Below are positions 39,798-51,372 of a stretch of 64,000 nucleotides of DNA, one piece after another (the first letter of the stretch is position 1; every line of letters begins with the position of its first letter). The notes under the pieces are model-generated. The model had not been told where the DNA came from and searched no databases. It was given only the letters and a program-made list of their open reading frames with translations. The DNA comes from JANJWP01 sp964482035. GTDB taxonomy: Bacteria; Patescibacteriota; Gracilibacteria; BD1-5; UBA2023. The DNA is taken from assembly GCA_964482035.1 (NCBI GenBank), contig CAYZVC010000001.1, forward strand, positions 719,638 through 783,637. The letters are read 5' to 3'. The position numbers were made by a program, and so were the translations under genes.

Positions 39798-40709
39798 TTA
39801 TCGGGAAGGTTTTTCGGTCTTACTGGAGGCGCGTTCGTCCAACGCCTTCACGATCCTTTCGAACCTTTCGCGAAGGGCTCGCGTCTGGACGTACGAAAAC
39901 AGCCCCTTTACCCGGGATTCGCAGTACGGACGGCGGTCTGCCGGAAAGGGATTACAAGAAACCGACGGGGAATCGGGATTGTCGAGAACCGCCGACCTCG
40001 CGGCCAAGAGGACGGGATCGGAAGTTTTTCAGGAAAGCGCGGATTCCAACTCGGCGTCGAAGAACGATTCCGGAGATTTCCGGTATTTTTCGAACTCCCG
40101 CCTCATCCTTTCGCACTCTGGACGTACGGCATCCGGAACGTCCGAACACGCTGCGGCCTTCAAGACGGAAGCGCGATATAAGGCGTTATCGACGACGCAA
40201 TCGGACTTCGAACAATGGGAATCCGAATATTCCGAAAACTTCACGTCGTTCGAATTCCGGCAATCCCTGCGGTTACGTTCGAAAACGAAGGCGGCGCAGT
40301 TCGACGGAGAAAGGGATCCCGAGACCGAGAGCTTCGTGCCCTCGCAATACTCGGACAACGGGGTCGTATCGCGAATGACGGAAACGTCCGAACAAGCGAG
40401 GGCGAGTTTTTCGCCGTCCAAGGATTCGAAGGCCGAATCGAGCCTTCAGGAAAATCAGGAACGTACGAGCCTGCCCTCTACCGCCGCGCTTCGTGCGGAA
40501 AGGGCCGCGTAGTCTCCTTTCTCAAGAGGCGGGGAAAGGTAATCCACAACGGGAGCGAAAGAAGCGAGGTGGCCGTCGGGAAGCACTTCGACGCGGGAAA
40601 TGAAAGAAAGGTATTCCCAATTCCACGCCAAAACGGCGAAAACTGCCGCAGCCGGAACGGCTAGGACGGCAGTTTTCTTCTTAAAAAACTTTGGAATGGC
40701 TATTTTCAC
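39798..40709 (-). CDS. Membrane-anchored Cys-rich protein, unknown function
   Basis: A 303-aa protein starting at GTG (40707-40709), with a TM at residues 13-29 (TAVLAVPAAAVFAVLAW). The rest is hydrophilic with about twelve Cys, for example SNCAAF, RDCRNS, SHCSKSDCVV, AACSDV, ECERMRREF and CNPFPADRRPYC, a pattern akin to the Cys-pair repeats of its upstream neighbour. Three TGA-Gly codons (40455, 40446, 40027). It overlaps the upstream lipoprotein gene by 10 nt, so the two are co-translated and may act together at the surface. Confidence 0.65.
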
Positions 40710-41560
40710 CCGTTTACGATTTTCTTACAGAGGTCGCGGTCGCGGAGTTCGGAAATCTGATCGCAAAGCGCGGGGTTCTTAGACTGGATTGCGCTCTCGA
40801 GGATGGCTTTATTCCCCTTAGCGGACGCCTTTTGTACGCAGGCGTTCTTCGTCGCCGCGTCGGCGATGATCTGGCAAAGGGACACGTCTCCCGATTTCTC
40901 GATTTCTTCGGCAACCTTCGTTCCGTAGCAGTAATTGAGGTTCGCTCAGGCCAATCCGGAACAAGCGGCGGCGACGCGTTCTTTCGGCGTCGCGGCTTTC
41001 GCAGCCTGGGAGAGACGCTCCTGGGTCGCCTTGTAATCCGCGGTGGCGCGGGTTACCATCTTGGTCTCCGTTACCTGTTTCTTATCGTAACATTCCTTCT
41101 TCACCGCTTCGTCTCGGATCTTTTCGCAAGTACCGAAATTCAGAAGGTACTTGGTGACTTGGGCCACGCAGATTTGGCGGTTCCGGACGCGGGTCACCTT
41201 GTCGCAGGAGGCATAATCGTTGTCTTCCGTGCCCTTCTTGTAGTTCACTACGTCCTTGCACGTCTGGATCTCCGTAGGGGACGCCAATTTGTCGCAATTC
41301 TTCTCTTCGGTCGAATTCAGTACCGCGCCCACTTCGGCAGACGCGCCGGAAAGGGAAACCGTCTCAAGGCCGCCGGAAGAAGTCGTCACGCCTTCGTCTT
41401 CCACTACGGTCGCTCAGGAACGGTAATCGGGTGCTTGGGTTCCGGCGGTTTCGGAAACCTTGGCGACCTCGTCCTTCTGTCCCTTTTTCCAAGTACAGGA
41501 AGTGAGGACGAAGGTCGAACAGAGAAGGATCGCGATTACCGCGGACAATTGCTTTTTCAT
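40700..41560 (-). CDS. Lipoprotein with six C-x(9-11)-C helical repeats
   Basis: A 286-aa lipoprotein: signal peptide MKKQLSAVIAILLCSTFVLTSC with lipobox LTSC. A short linker carries a TGA-Gly (about 41415). Then Cys-pair units follow: CDKLASPTEIQTC, CDKVTRVRNRQIC, CEKIRDEAVKKEC, CSGLAGANLNYC, CQIIADAATKNAC and CDQISELRDRDLC. TGA-Gly also at 40944 and just before TAG. A regular solenoid of disulfide-closed helices facing outward is likely. Same repeat type as the protein at 29.3-29.9 kb. Function unknown. Confidence 0.75.
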
Positions 41561-41584
41561 GGGATTCGGAAGTGACTGGATGGA

Positions 41585-44500
41585 TTATTTCGAGAAGACC
41601 TTCATGCCCGAGGTCATCATCGCGCCGTTGTATTCCATTACGAACGATGCGGTTTTCGTGGTCGAACGGAGTTCGGACACGTCGTTCGCGTCGGTCTGGA
41701 AACATTTCTTCCTGCCGGCGAGCGCGTATTGCGCGGAGGAGGTTCCCGTCGATTTCGGAGCCTTCTTTCCGGAAACCTTGCAAACGTCTCCGACCGCGGT
41801 GACGTCGATGAGTACGAACCTGCGCAACATGGCGAAATCGTATCTGGACGCCTCGGCCTCGGTACAGGTTTTCGCATTGGTAGCCACGTAGCTGTCGCTT
41901 CCGAACGGACATTCCCAATTCGAAGGCTTCATGCTGCCGCCGATGGTGTTCGCCGAATAGAGGCTGCCGAACCAGTACAATTGGTTGGTAAGGTCCCCTT
42001 CGGACGTATTGCTGATGTCGTAGACTTTCGCGCCGTCGTAACTGATGAGGCTTCCTTCCGCGTATCCTGCGCCGACGACGTTGGTGACGTTCGGCGAAAC
42101 GAAAATGTTTCCGCCCTTGCTCTGGTCGGCATCGTCACGGAGGACGACGAGGGCGAGCATGGAATTGGAATCGCCGTAATAGAAGTCGGAATCGATGAAG
42201 GCGTTGCCCCCCTTGATGATGACGGTCTTCTTTCCGGTAATGCCGAATTTGCGGTAACCGGAAGCGGTACCGGTAGCGTGCCCCTTGAAATTGACCATGC
42301 AACCCTTGTTTCCGTTGATGGCGGAACCGCTGAGTTTGGAGAAATCGTAGAAGTACAGGTCTTTCGTAAGGTCCGTCACGTTGATTACGCAATTGCTGCC
42401 GTTGTCGGAAGCCAATCACCGAGTCATGGACTCGACGTTTTTACGGGTGTTCGTCTTGAACTGGTTCTTATCGATCGTCTGCGTATCGACGGCAACCCCG
42501 GATTCGAGGGCCTGAAGCCCGTTCCTTCCGGAATTGGCAATCTGTCCGCTTGCTGCGAATTTCTGGCTGGAAGTGAGGGTTCAGAGTTCGGAAGCCGGAA
42601 CCGGTGCGCTCTGGTAATCGAAAGCCATGATGCCGGAATTCACTCCGAGATTCTTCGTGTTGTATCCGGTAGTCGAAAGCACGGACGGACATCCGGCCGA
42701 AGAACATATGAGATTGTTCTTATCCGGAGCCCAAGGCATGTATCCGGTGAAACCGATTTTTCCGAAACCGAGTCCGTACGAATTCACCCGGATTCCTATG
42801 CTCTTGGTCACCGAGCTGTTTTTCGGAACGGATTGGAACCCGCTCGGAAAACCGAACATTACGGAAAGCTTGTTGAGCGAACCTTCCGAAAGGGCCGTAT
42901 AATCTCCGAGATCCCCCCTGACGGAAAGGTCGGCGAATCCGGCGAGGTAGTTCTCGTAACGGAGTTCGAAACCGTATTTGGCCGGCGCGAAATCGTATTT
43001 GATGGAATTGTTCTTGAACGTGAGGGTCATGTCGTGCCACGAGCCTTCGGTAAGGTCGTTCCAATTCTTCGACGGCGTAATTTCGAGTGCCGGCTTGAAT
43101 CCGAGGTACTGGTTGATCGGGGAATTGGTAGCCAGTTCGCCGCCGAGGGAACGGCTGTATACGGCGTTGGCGTTAGCACCCGCGCAGACGTAGCCGGTGG
43201 GGCATCCTTCCGCGTTGGGAGCGGAAAGCGCGTTGCTGAATTTCACCGTCTTCAATTTGATCGTGTTCCTCGTGAGATCCGGGTAGCCTTCGCGGGTCGG
43301 AACGGCGCTGCGAACCTGGAGATAGTAATTGCCGTTCGCGCGAGTGCTGGATCCGACGTATACTCTCGAAGTCGAATTCCCATCGGAACTCGGCGCCCAA
43401 ACGCCGTCGTCCCAATTGTACCATACCGCGCCGTCCCGGACGTCGCCGGCGGCGTACGCCGACTCGTTTCCGAGGAACGAAGCGTTGTTTTCGAATCCCC
43501 AGTCGGCACGGATTTCGAGAAGTCCCGGAATCGGGCGCACGACGTTCCCGTTCGCGTCTTCGAGGTGGATCGAGTAGGTATAGGTATCTTCGAGGTCCGC
43601 GACCGTGTCGCCGAAATTCGCACGGGACGAATTCAGGGAAACGTCGCCTACGACGGTCGCGATAGTCGAGGGTATGATTTCGATCCTTTGGTCTTTCGTT
43701 ACGACGTTTCCAGCGTTGTCCTCGAGACTGATCCTGACGTTGGCAACGCATTTTCCATCTCCGTTCGCGTCGCAGGAAGCGTTGACGAACCTCGCCAAAT
43801 CCGCGAAGGAAGTGGAATACGGAGCCGTTGCGGCAGATTGGTCGAGATAGTCGGTTTTCGAACCGCTTTCCGGAGTCCAGGTCATGGAGAAGTCCTTGAA
43901 TCCCGACGAACCCGCTGCGTCGGTCGGATTCTGAATGGCATAGGAATAGTTCGCTATCGCTCGGAGGAGAATCGGATCGCCGACGGTGAAATTGGGAGCC
44001 GTGCTGTCGTATACGATGGTAGCGCTCGCCGCTGCGCTGACGTTGCCTGCGGCGTCTTTCGTCCAAGCGTATACGGTCTTGGACCCCTGCGAGGATGCGC
44101 ACCCGAAACTCGAACTGGTAAGATCGAACGCCTTAGTGCCGGCGGAGGTCCCCCAAGAGTCCCACCCCGATGCGGAAGCCGAAGGGGCGGTCGAGTTGCA
44201 GGAGAAATACGCACCGGCGACCCCGGAACCCGGAAGGGTGTCGGCAGCCGTGAATTGGAGGGTGACGTCCTTAGTGTAGGTGTACTGGTTGGAGTCGGTG
44301 CCCGCCGAGCCGTCGGCCACGTGCCCCGAAGCGTTATGCTTTTTTCCGACGATCTTGAAATTGCTTACCGTCGGCAAGGTGGTGTCGATGTAGTACTGGA
44401 CGGAAAGTGCCGGAGAACAGTTCGCCGCCATATCGCAGGCGCGGACCTTGGCCACGGCGCCAGCGCCGGATGGGATATTACAGGTGAAGGTCGCGGTGGT

Positions 44501-46027
44501 GGACGTCGTACCGGTCGACCAGCTCGCCCCGTTGTCGCAGCTGTATTGGATTCCGCCGTAAGGAGCGCCGCCGGTATCGAGGCTGGAAGCGATTCCCGTT
44601 ACGGTAACGGGCTGGTTGGTCCAGGTCGACGGGTTGACGGAGATGGACGAAATGGTCGGGGCTTGGTCGTCCCAGCACCAACATCCGGAAGTTCCGGCCG
44701 GGCTTACCGTACCGGAAATCTTTGCCTTGCTCTTCGGTTCGCCGTTTCCGACGCCGTCCGGGGAACAGTTGGAGACGACGGTCTGGTTGGTACCGGGAAT
44801 CGATTCGTCCGGAGAGTACCAGGTGATGTTTCCGGTCGTGGCGTTCTGACATTCGTACCAACCGGTACCGATGCTTTCGGGAATCGGAGGCGGAGGGGAA
44901 AGTTTTTTGATCGAGAAATCGTTGGAATCGGTACAGCGCTGATCGGCCGTTCCGTAAAATTCGCAAATCCTCATGGAAAGGACCGTGATCTTGTCCATGG
45001 TGGGGACGAATTCGTAGCGGAGAGGGGCGGATTCCGCATCGTACGCGGCTCCCGAACGGATCGGATTTCCGTCGACGTCCGCGAGGAAGCGCATGTCTCA
45101 ACGGTCGGTCCAATTGCTATCGGTAACCGCCGCTCCGGTAATGTTTCCGGACGCGTTGGCGTTGTACGTTCGGGCTCTCAGCAGGACCTTGCGGAGCGAG
45201 GGCCCGCCACGGTCGGAAAGCCCGCATCGGACAGTCCCCTGGTACGGGTACGTAAGGGGGCGTACGTCGTTCATGAAATTGTCGCACGTCAAAGTGGGTG
45301 CCGGCGGATCGAAACCGTCCATTCTTTTTCGAGGGCCGACGCAGATGGACACGTTCCCGGCTTCGTCGGTCACTTCGACCTGCGCGGAAGATCCGAGCGC
45401 GGATTGGACGACGGTATTGCTGTCGGCGTTATTGAGATCGTAGAGTGACGAAGGATAGAGTTGCGGCCACCACGACTTGGAGAGTCCGCTCTCGGAGTCG
45501 GAAGCGAATACCCTGATGTCACGGAAATTCGGCGCCTTAGCCGGAATGAACGACAAAAGGCCCGGATCGGAAACCCCGGGAACCCAAGTGTTGTTCCCGT
45601 CGTATTTCCAGTCTCAGCAAATCGGCGGGGTATTGTCGATCTTGAGCGTGGGCGACGTACAGGTCACGCTGCCCGATCAGGAATTGCAGACCTTGTTGGA
45701 ACCGTCGGCATGGAGGGTAACGCTGCACGTTCCGTCATTGAGGACGGTACACGTCTGGACGCCCATGGTCTGTCATCCGCCCGGACAAGTTCCGTGACTG
45801 TGGCTGAACTGGACGGAATCTTTCCACCAGATGCTGTCGCCGGTGTCGTACGTACCGGGCTTCACGTCGACGGTCCAGGTTCAGCACGAGAGGCTGCCCG
45901 CGCTCGCGGTGGTAACGATTCCCGCTACCGCGAAGGCGACGGATGCCGCACGGACGCTCCAGCGTAATCCGTCGGTTTCATTTTTGAAAAACATCTCCCT
46001 GGGGGTGAATGGATGTACGTCTTCCAT
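41585..46027 (-). CDS. Giant (1,480-aa) Ig-like surface protein
   Basis: One frame through at least seven TGA-Gly codons, including four in the first 165 residues. Signal/anchor VRAASVAFAVAGIVTTASAG at about residues 26-45. The mature part is Cys-, Thr- and Ser-rich with Ig/Big-like modules: IDNTPPICGDW, VSINPSTW-type linkers (SVNPSTWTNQPVTVTGIASS), NFKIVGKKHNAS, VYAWTKDAAGNVSAA and VTDEAGNVSICVGP. The last 280 residues lack the modules and resemble a distinct end domain (VIIKGGNAFIDSDFYYGD). Probably a cell-surface adhesin or S-layer-like protein. A promoter overlapping the first ATG suggests the start may instead be the ATG at 45994 (MFFKNETDG). Confidence 0.8.
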
Positions 46028-46053
46028 TTTAGGTTAAAAAAAATCAGGAGCAA
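46026..46053 (-). promoter_or_regulatory. Possible promoter hidden in the upstream gene's terminator
   Basis: Minus strand TTGCTC (46048-46053), 16-nt spacer, TAAAAT (46026-46031). The -35 lies in the terminator stem and the -10 overlaps the first ATG of the giant gene, so transcripts would begin near 46019 and use the ATG at 45994. Confidence 0.4.
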
Positions 46054-46074
46054 GCGAATATTCGCTTCCCCTGA
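46036..46074 (-). terminator. Terminator of the HXS-associated operon
   Basis: Minus strand imperfect stem TCAGG...AAGCGAATATTCGCTT...CCTGA followed by eight T's. It ends only 8 nt before the ATG of the giant surface gene. Confidence 0.85.
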
Positions 46075-46093
46075 CGCCTCGCCGCGTAAAAAA

Positions 46094-47644
46094 TTATTCG
46101 AAGCGCTGGCAATGGGCGCCGAGTTTGAAAAAACGTTCGACGTCGACTTCGCGATAGGCCCCCGTTTCAGGAGGGGGGACGATTTCGCGAATCTTCGCCA
46201 GGGAGAAGTCGAAAAGATAGGATTCCGCGATTCCCGGAAGGTAAGCGTATTTTCCGTCGTGGGAAACTTCCACCGGCCTCAGAAACGGGGAGTTCGGTCA
46301 TAATCCGGCGGTTTTGACGTACTTCTTCAGCGCCTCTCCTTGAAAATCGTCGAGGGAATTCGGAAAAACGTCTGAGAGGAATTCGAGTTCCATCGTGTCG
46401 GCGTCGAAGAAGAACAGTCGGGACGGGTGTCAGACGACGCATACGTGGGATTTTCCGCCGAATTCGAAAACGCGGTGGCTCGTGAACCGGAATCCCGTGG
46501 GATGGGAGAAGCTGCCGGCTTTGGTCAGTTCGCCGTTCGCGCCCAGATCGAACCGGTCGATTACCGCCGGCCCGAAATACGAAATCGAACCGCCCCGCAT
46601 GTTCGGATCGAAATTATGGCAGGAGACGAACGCCCGTTTCCGCTTTTCGTCGAATTCGAAATGCCCCGTCGCTACGGCGGAAGCCTGATGGAGGGAGTTC
46701 GTGCCCGTTTTCGTATCGATGGTCCGGAAACTTCCGGGCAGGACCTCGACTTCGTAGAGGACCTTTCGGACGAGCTCGAAAAGATCGTCGGCGCCCACGT
46801 TCTTTTTCAGGGCTTCGATAAAATCGCGAAATCCGTCCGATACCACGTTCCCCGACGGAAGCTCGTAAAGCTTTGCCGAGGCGTCGGATTTCCCGGCGGG
46901 GGTCCTTCGGTACAGCCGCTCGAAATCGGAGTAAACCTTGTCTATGAATTGCATCTTGGTGGGACAAACCTTCCCTATCGAAGGGATTTTGAAGCCCGCG
47001 TCGAAGAAACTCGAATGGAAAACGATTCCGTCGAGTTCTTTAGCTACGTGCGGAGGACGGATGAGGTACTCCGAGACGCTTCTGGATACGAACCTCCGTT
47101 CTGAAAAATCAACGTCGCAAGAATAGCATTCCGAGACGTAATCGAACGTTTCGCGGGATCTGCCGGCACGCGTGAGATAGAAGCGTTCCTTTCCGTTCGG
47201 GGATTTTTCCGGCGACTTGAAAAACGTCGCCCCGAAGCGGACGTTATCCAAGGGGACGTCGAACAGGTCGTCGCTCTCGAGAATGTCGTACGTTCCGGCG
47301 GCCGTATCGAAATCGAGGATGAATTTCGCGTCTTGGAAAGTCAGCAGGAAACGGTCTTCGCCGGTCTTCACGATTCCGTGGGGATCGTTTCCGCCCTTGA
47401 TCAAAGCGAATCTTTTCCTCTCGGGATCGGCGGCGTCGAGCGCGTCGGAATTCGCCTGCGAAAGGGTTTGGACGTAGCGGATTTCCCCGTTCTTGAAATC
47501 CGTGAAAACGACGGTAGGAAAAACGCCGCGCACGTCGCGTTCGTCGCTCTGGAGGAACGATACGATCGGCACGGGAAAAGATTCGGCGTACTTCGAGAGT
47601 GCCGGAACCTTCCGTACCGCCGTATTGCAGACGAGCGAAATCAT
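46094..47644 (-). CDS. Soluble propeller-like protein in the radical-SAM operon, unknown function
   Basis: A 516-aa protein without signal peptide or TM; two TGA-Gly codons (46428 and about 46301). It shows repeated beta-strand/turn patterns: VVFTDFKNGEIRYVQ, GIVKTGEDRFLLTFQDAKFI, TGHFEFDEKRKRAFVSCHNF, VFEFGGKSHVCVV, LEFLSDVFPN, SHDGKYAYLPGI. This suggests a beta-propeller. Six Cys are scattered, including SECYSCD. It is the last gene of the hxsD-hxsB-B12 radical-SAM operon, 5 nt after the radical-SAM gene, then a terminator. A substrate-binding or oxidation partner is a guess. Confidence 0.65.
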
Positions 47645-47649
47645 GGGCG

Positions 47650-49674
47650 TTAGTCTTTCAGAATGAAGAACCCCTTGTCGGCCAATGCCCTTACCAATTC
47701 GGCGAATTCGGTTCGTCCGATCGCCTTTTGCCAGGGGCCTTCCCGGTAGTTTTCCTCGAAAGTACGGGAAGGGTCGAAACGGGAGAGCGCGCCTTGTCCG
47801 CCCGAAGAATCGATACGGTAGCCGGTACCGAGATTTTCGAGCTTTCCGTCAGCGGTTCGCGCGACGAAAGGAAATACCGAGAACGAGCGGGCGAGAAGTT
47901 CGCCGTCGTCCAATCCTTCCGTTGCCGGCGGTTTGCGGAACGGATTGGAAGGCAAGAGGGATTTCATGTGGTAGTACAATCCCGAACGGTCGATGAAATT
48001 CCAAAAATCCGTGGGCGGAAGTTCCGGATTGTCCGGATGGAAAAACGACGTGAACTGCGTCTTGTGGACGCTTTCGGCCACTTTCGTTTGGAGAAGAGCG
48101 TATTTCGGGTTCTTTTTAAAATCGAAACGGAGTCGGAGAAAATCCCCTTCCTCTCCGGTTTCGAGGAGTTCGAGCCCGAATTTGGCGGGATGCCTGGCAT
48201 ACACGCTTCCGTAATTGAGTCCGAACGTATTGGGCGTGCTGTGGAAATTCGCCCGCTCTTCGGCGTTCTTTTTTAAAAACGCGTGGGTCATGAGCATTTC
48301 TTCCGCGGATTCCCCAGGAAGCCCGAGAATCGCGTACGAATGGAACGGAATGCCGTTTCGATCGAAATTGCCGATGATTTCGGATTTCTTTTCGATGCTG
48401 AGTTCATGCCCCTTATTGATGAGGGCGCTTACCCGGTCGGATGCGCATTCGAGTCCGACGCCGCAGTACCTCGCTCAGGATTTCGCGAGCTTCGCGCACG
48501 TAGCGTCGTCGAACGCCTCGTCGAAGCGAGTGCGGAAACGGTAGAGAACTTTCACTCGTCTCGACAAAAGCTCGTCAGCGAAAGCGACCATGTCTTCCGC
48601 GCGGATGGCTTCGTCTCCGAAAAATACGTATTCGAGGCCGTATTTTTCGATGAAATCGACGCATGCGACCACGTATTTCCGCATGTTCTCACGGTAATCG
48701 TAGAGATGGGTCGAATTGATAGTACAGAAAAAACAGCTGCTCCAGTAGCACTTGTACGGGAACATGCGGAGGTAGGCCGACTTCTTTCCGCCGATCCTGC
48801 TTACGAAGCGGTCGGAGGCGTAGTAGGCCCGAACGAAATTCGCGTACAGTTCGTCCTCGGGGATGGGTTTGGGTTTTTTGAAAGAAACGGATCCGTCCGA
48901 AGAGCGCATCGCGAGGTTCTCAAGGCTTTCCGTCGACTCTCCGGCACCGATTCTCCGAATCAGCTCGTTCAGGGTCCTTCCGTAATCCTGGTACGCGACG
49001 TAGTAGTCGAAAATGTCGAAAAGTTCGGGGTGGCCCTTGAATTTCTCGACCCACAAAATGAAGTCGGACTGTTCGTTCGCTCGAGTAGCGTCGATAACGA
49101 CGACGTTCCCTCGTTCTTTGAGCCCTTTCGCCAAATGGAAGATTTGCGAAAGTTCTGCCGGCCAGAAAAAATCGAAAACCACTACCGAATCCCGAACTCC
49201 TTCGAGATGTTCGGATTCGACGCTGCGGAGAAATTCTCAAAAATCGCCTCAATCCGCTTGGAAAAACGGTTCGAGATTGCCGATCGCGGCGTCGTTTGAG
49301 TTGAATCCGGTAGAAGAGTGCGCGACCGAATTGGTAAGTGTGACCTTCCAATCTTCGTTCGCGGAATTGAAAACGTCGGCAACGGATTGGAAGATGCGGA
49401 AAAACGCCGCGGACTCTTCGGCCGTGCACATGTTCTCAGTAACGGCGGAAAAGCCCGTAACGGCACGGTTCAGAGTTTCGACGCCTCCGAGAATCCGGTT
49501 CTCGCGACCTCGGAAGGAGGGGAAATCCAAAGAAAGCAGCCGTTTCCAGAAAAGTTTCCCCAAATCGAGAACCTCCACTTCCCCGACCTTTCGAAAAGCC
49601 TTTTCCGAATTTCCGTTCAGGATTTTCGGATCGAGCTTGGAAACGGGGCGTACGCGGACGATTCTTTTATTCAT
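47650..49674 (-). CDS. B12-type radical-SAM protein of the RiPP-maturation kind
   Basis: A 674-aa protein with three TGA-Gly codons (near 49247, 49236, 48473). The N-terminal 250 residues are a Rossmann-type B12-binding-like region (DSVVVFDFFWPAELSQIFHL, NVVVIDATRANEQ). The radical-SAM core has KCYWSSCFFC (C-x4-C-x2-C spacing), LEYVFFGDEAI, VLYRFRTRFDEA, GVGLECASDRVSALINKG and YAILGLPGESAEEM. The GARYCGVGLECAS segment uses TGA as its first Gly. Members of this class methylate or otherwise modify unreactive carbons, often in peptides. Immediately downstream of hxsB1 (12 nt). Confidence 0.82.
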
Positions 49675-49685
49675 CGGAAACGAGG

Positions 49686-51164
49686 TTAGCCTTCCCAAAT
49701 CCAGGAGCGGAAGACCGATTCGATCGCGGGATCCTTCATTTTCCTGAAGATGCAGTCGAGGATCCCGGTTTCGATACGGCGCTTGTAATCGGTTCCGTAG
49801 TTGGCGTAGATGGTTCCGGCGGCTTTGAAGTTCTGGGCGGGGCAAGAGCCGATATACGGCTTATAAGCGTCCTCTTCATACCCCGGAAGCCCTTCGATTA
49901 CGGACGCGGAAAGAATGGCTTTCGTCGCGGGAGCGGTAATCATTCCGAAGTACGTTTTGCGCGCGTCGGCGGTGACTTCGCCCACGAGGAACTGGTCGTG
50001 CCCCATGCGGCCGAGCATGCGGCCTTCGTCGCAGCTGTAAATCTTTCCATCGTAGTTGTACGCGACCTGTCCGATTACGGCACCGCAGGGCGAACGGGTG
50101 TCGACGTAGTTCGGATCGGTGCGGTTGAGGATTTTTTTCAAGAAGATGGAGGTGTAGCCTTCCTTGAGGGAAATCCCCTTCTTCAAACGGAGTTCGAGAA
50201 GGTAGTCGAGGACCTTTTCGTAGGTTTCCACGAATTCTTCCGGCGAATACCCGAGGGTCTTCTTGGCGTTGGCACCGAATCCGAATGGGCTCAACGGTCT
50301 CCAGAACACCTGCGGCAGCCCGAGCTCCACGTGCCCGTCTACGCACGCTTTCCAATTCTTGAGGGTGAAATTGGTAACGGTGAGGAGCGTCGAAATGATG
50401 TTCTTCTTACGGTACTTCTTGATCGAGTACTGGTTGATTTCGTTAATCCAGTGCGCGACGTTGGCGTACGAATTGCCCTCCTTGTAGATGCGGTTGAAAT
50501 TGTGGGTCTTTTCATCGCCGTCGAGGGACGTATTCAGCCCGACGTCGTTTTCCAGAAGGTATTCGAGCTTCTCTTCGGTCATCAGGCTCATGTTGGAAAT
50601 GAGCGCGAATTTCGTGCGTTTCCCAAGCTTTTTCGCCTTCTCTTTGGCATATTCGATGCAGAATTTCACGACTTCCCAATTCACGAGGGGCTCCCCGCCT
50701 TGGAATTCGATGGTGATTTCGGGCGCGGTCGTGAAATAGATGGCGTCCAAGGTGTTTTTCGCGGTCTCGATGGACATGTCGAGCTCTACGGCGGACATGG
50801 GCGCGGCGGCGGCGTGGCAATAGCGGCAGGAATGGTTGCAACGGAGCGTCACGACGATGATGTGGAGGTTCGGTCCGCAAGCGAGGAACGCGTGCTTCTT
50901 GGCGAACTCGTCGGCAAGTCTCGCCGGATCCGGGTTTATGAACCCTTTGGATTCCAATTCCCCGTATTTGGCCCCGTCCTCGAGCTTCCCGGAAAGGAAA
51001 GCATGGAATTCGGACGTGGAAAGGTAGGCGAACTTTCCGGTTTCGTTGGTAATGAGAACCGTTTCCCCGTCGAGCTTTTTAAAACGGAAGAACCCGAGGT
51101 TCTTCGGCTTGACCGCGTCGACGAATTCTTTCGAAATCCTTCGGGAGAGTGGAAGGTTAGACAT
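49686..51164 (-). CDS. hxsB: His-Xaa-Ser system radical-SAM maturase HxsB (copy 1)
   Basis: A 492-aa radical-SAM/SPASM-type peptide maturase. The N-terminal region GFFRFKKLDGETVLITNETG is typical of HxsB. Cluster motif CNHSCRYC at residues 109-116, then IEFQGGEPLVNWEVVKFC, NTSLDGDEKTHNFNR, and SPCGAVIGQVAYNYDGKIYS followed by CDEGRM. The last SPASM part is altered: YEEDAYKPYIGSCPAQN keeps one Cys where copy 2 has CDVCAYAPYCGVC. No TGA. It overlaps the 67-aa HxsD-like gene by 8 nt. HXS enzymes are known from in-silico work (Haft and Basu); the exact modification here is unknown. Confidence 0.88.
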   Translation of the reverse strand: MSNLPLSRRISKEFVDAVKPKNLGFFRFKKLDGETVLITNETGKFAYLSTSEFHAFLSGKLEDGAKYGELESKGFINPDPARLADEFAKKHAFLACGPNLHIIVVTLRCNHSCRYCHAAAAPMSAVELDMSIETAKNTLDAIYFTTAPEITIEFQGGEPLVNWEVVKFCIEYAKEKAKKLGKRTKFALISNMSLMTEEKLEYLLENDVGLNTSLDGDEKTHNFNRIYKEGNSYANVAHWINEINQYSIKKYRKKNIISTLLTVTNFTLKNWKACVDGHVELGLPQVFWRPLSPFGFGANAKKTLGYSPEEFVETYEKVLDYLLELRLKKGISLKEGYTSIFLKKILNRTDPNYVDTRSPCGAVIGQVAYNYDGKIYSCDEGRMLGRMGHDQFLVGEVTADARKTYFGMITAPATKAILSASVIEGLPGYEEDAYKPYIGSCPAQNFKAAGTIYANYGTDYKRRIETGILDCIFRKMKDPAIESVFRSWIWEG

Positions 51165-51360
51165 GGAGCGAGAGGAGGTAGTTCATAAATTCCGCGAATA
51201 CGGCGCCGGGGTCTTCGTTCTTGTCCATAACGAGGATTCCGTTCGAATACGAGATTTCGAGCTCGTCGGACGGGAAGTGCGCGGAATAATCCGCTACCGC
51301 TTGGGCGACGTTCTCGGGAGAATAGACGGTTTCGTCGATTTCGTAGGTCACTTTTGCCAT
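51157..51360 (-). CDS. Small HxsD-like protein
   Basis: A 67-aa protein. It shows the HxsD plan: a first strand YEIDETVYSPENVAQAVADY, a middle strand ELEISYSNGILVM, and a C-terminal helix PGAVFAEFMNYLLSL that matches the EFxNxLLxxxL end of HxsD. No TGA. It sits between the longer HxsD homolog and hxsB1, overlapping hxsB1 by 8 nt. HxsD proteins are small partners of HxsB/HxsC, perhaps peptide-recognition subunits (inference). Confidence 0.65.
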   Translation of the reverse strand: MAKVTYEIDETVYSPENVAQAVADYSAHFPSDELEISYSNGILVMDKNEDPGAVFAEFMNYLLSLHV

Positions 51361-51372
51361 GTGGAATGCGGA

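Noticed and set aside
41729..45448. A 1,239-aa plus-strand open frame
   Set aside because: Antisense shadow of the Ig-like surface protein; no start signals or domains.
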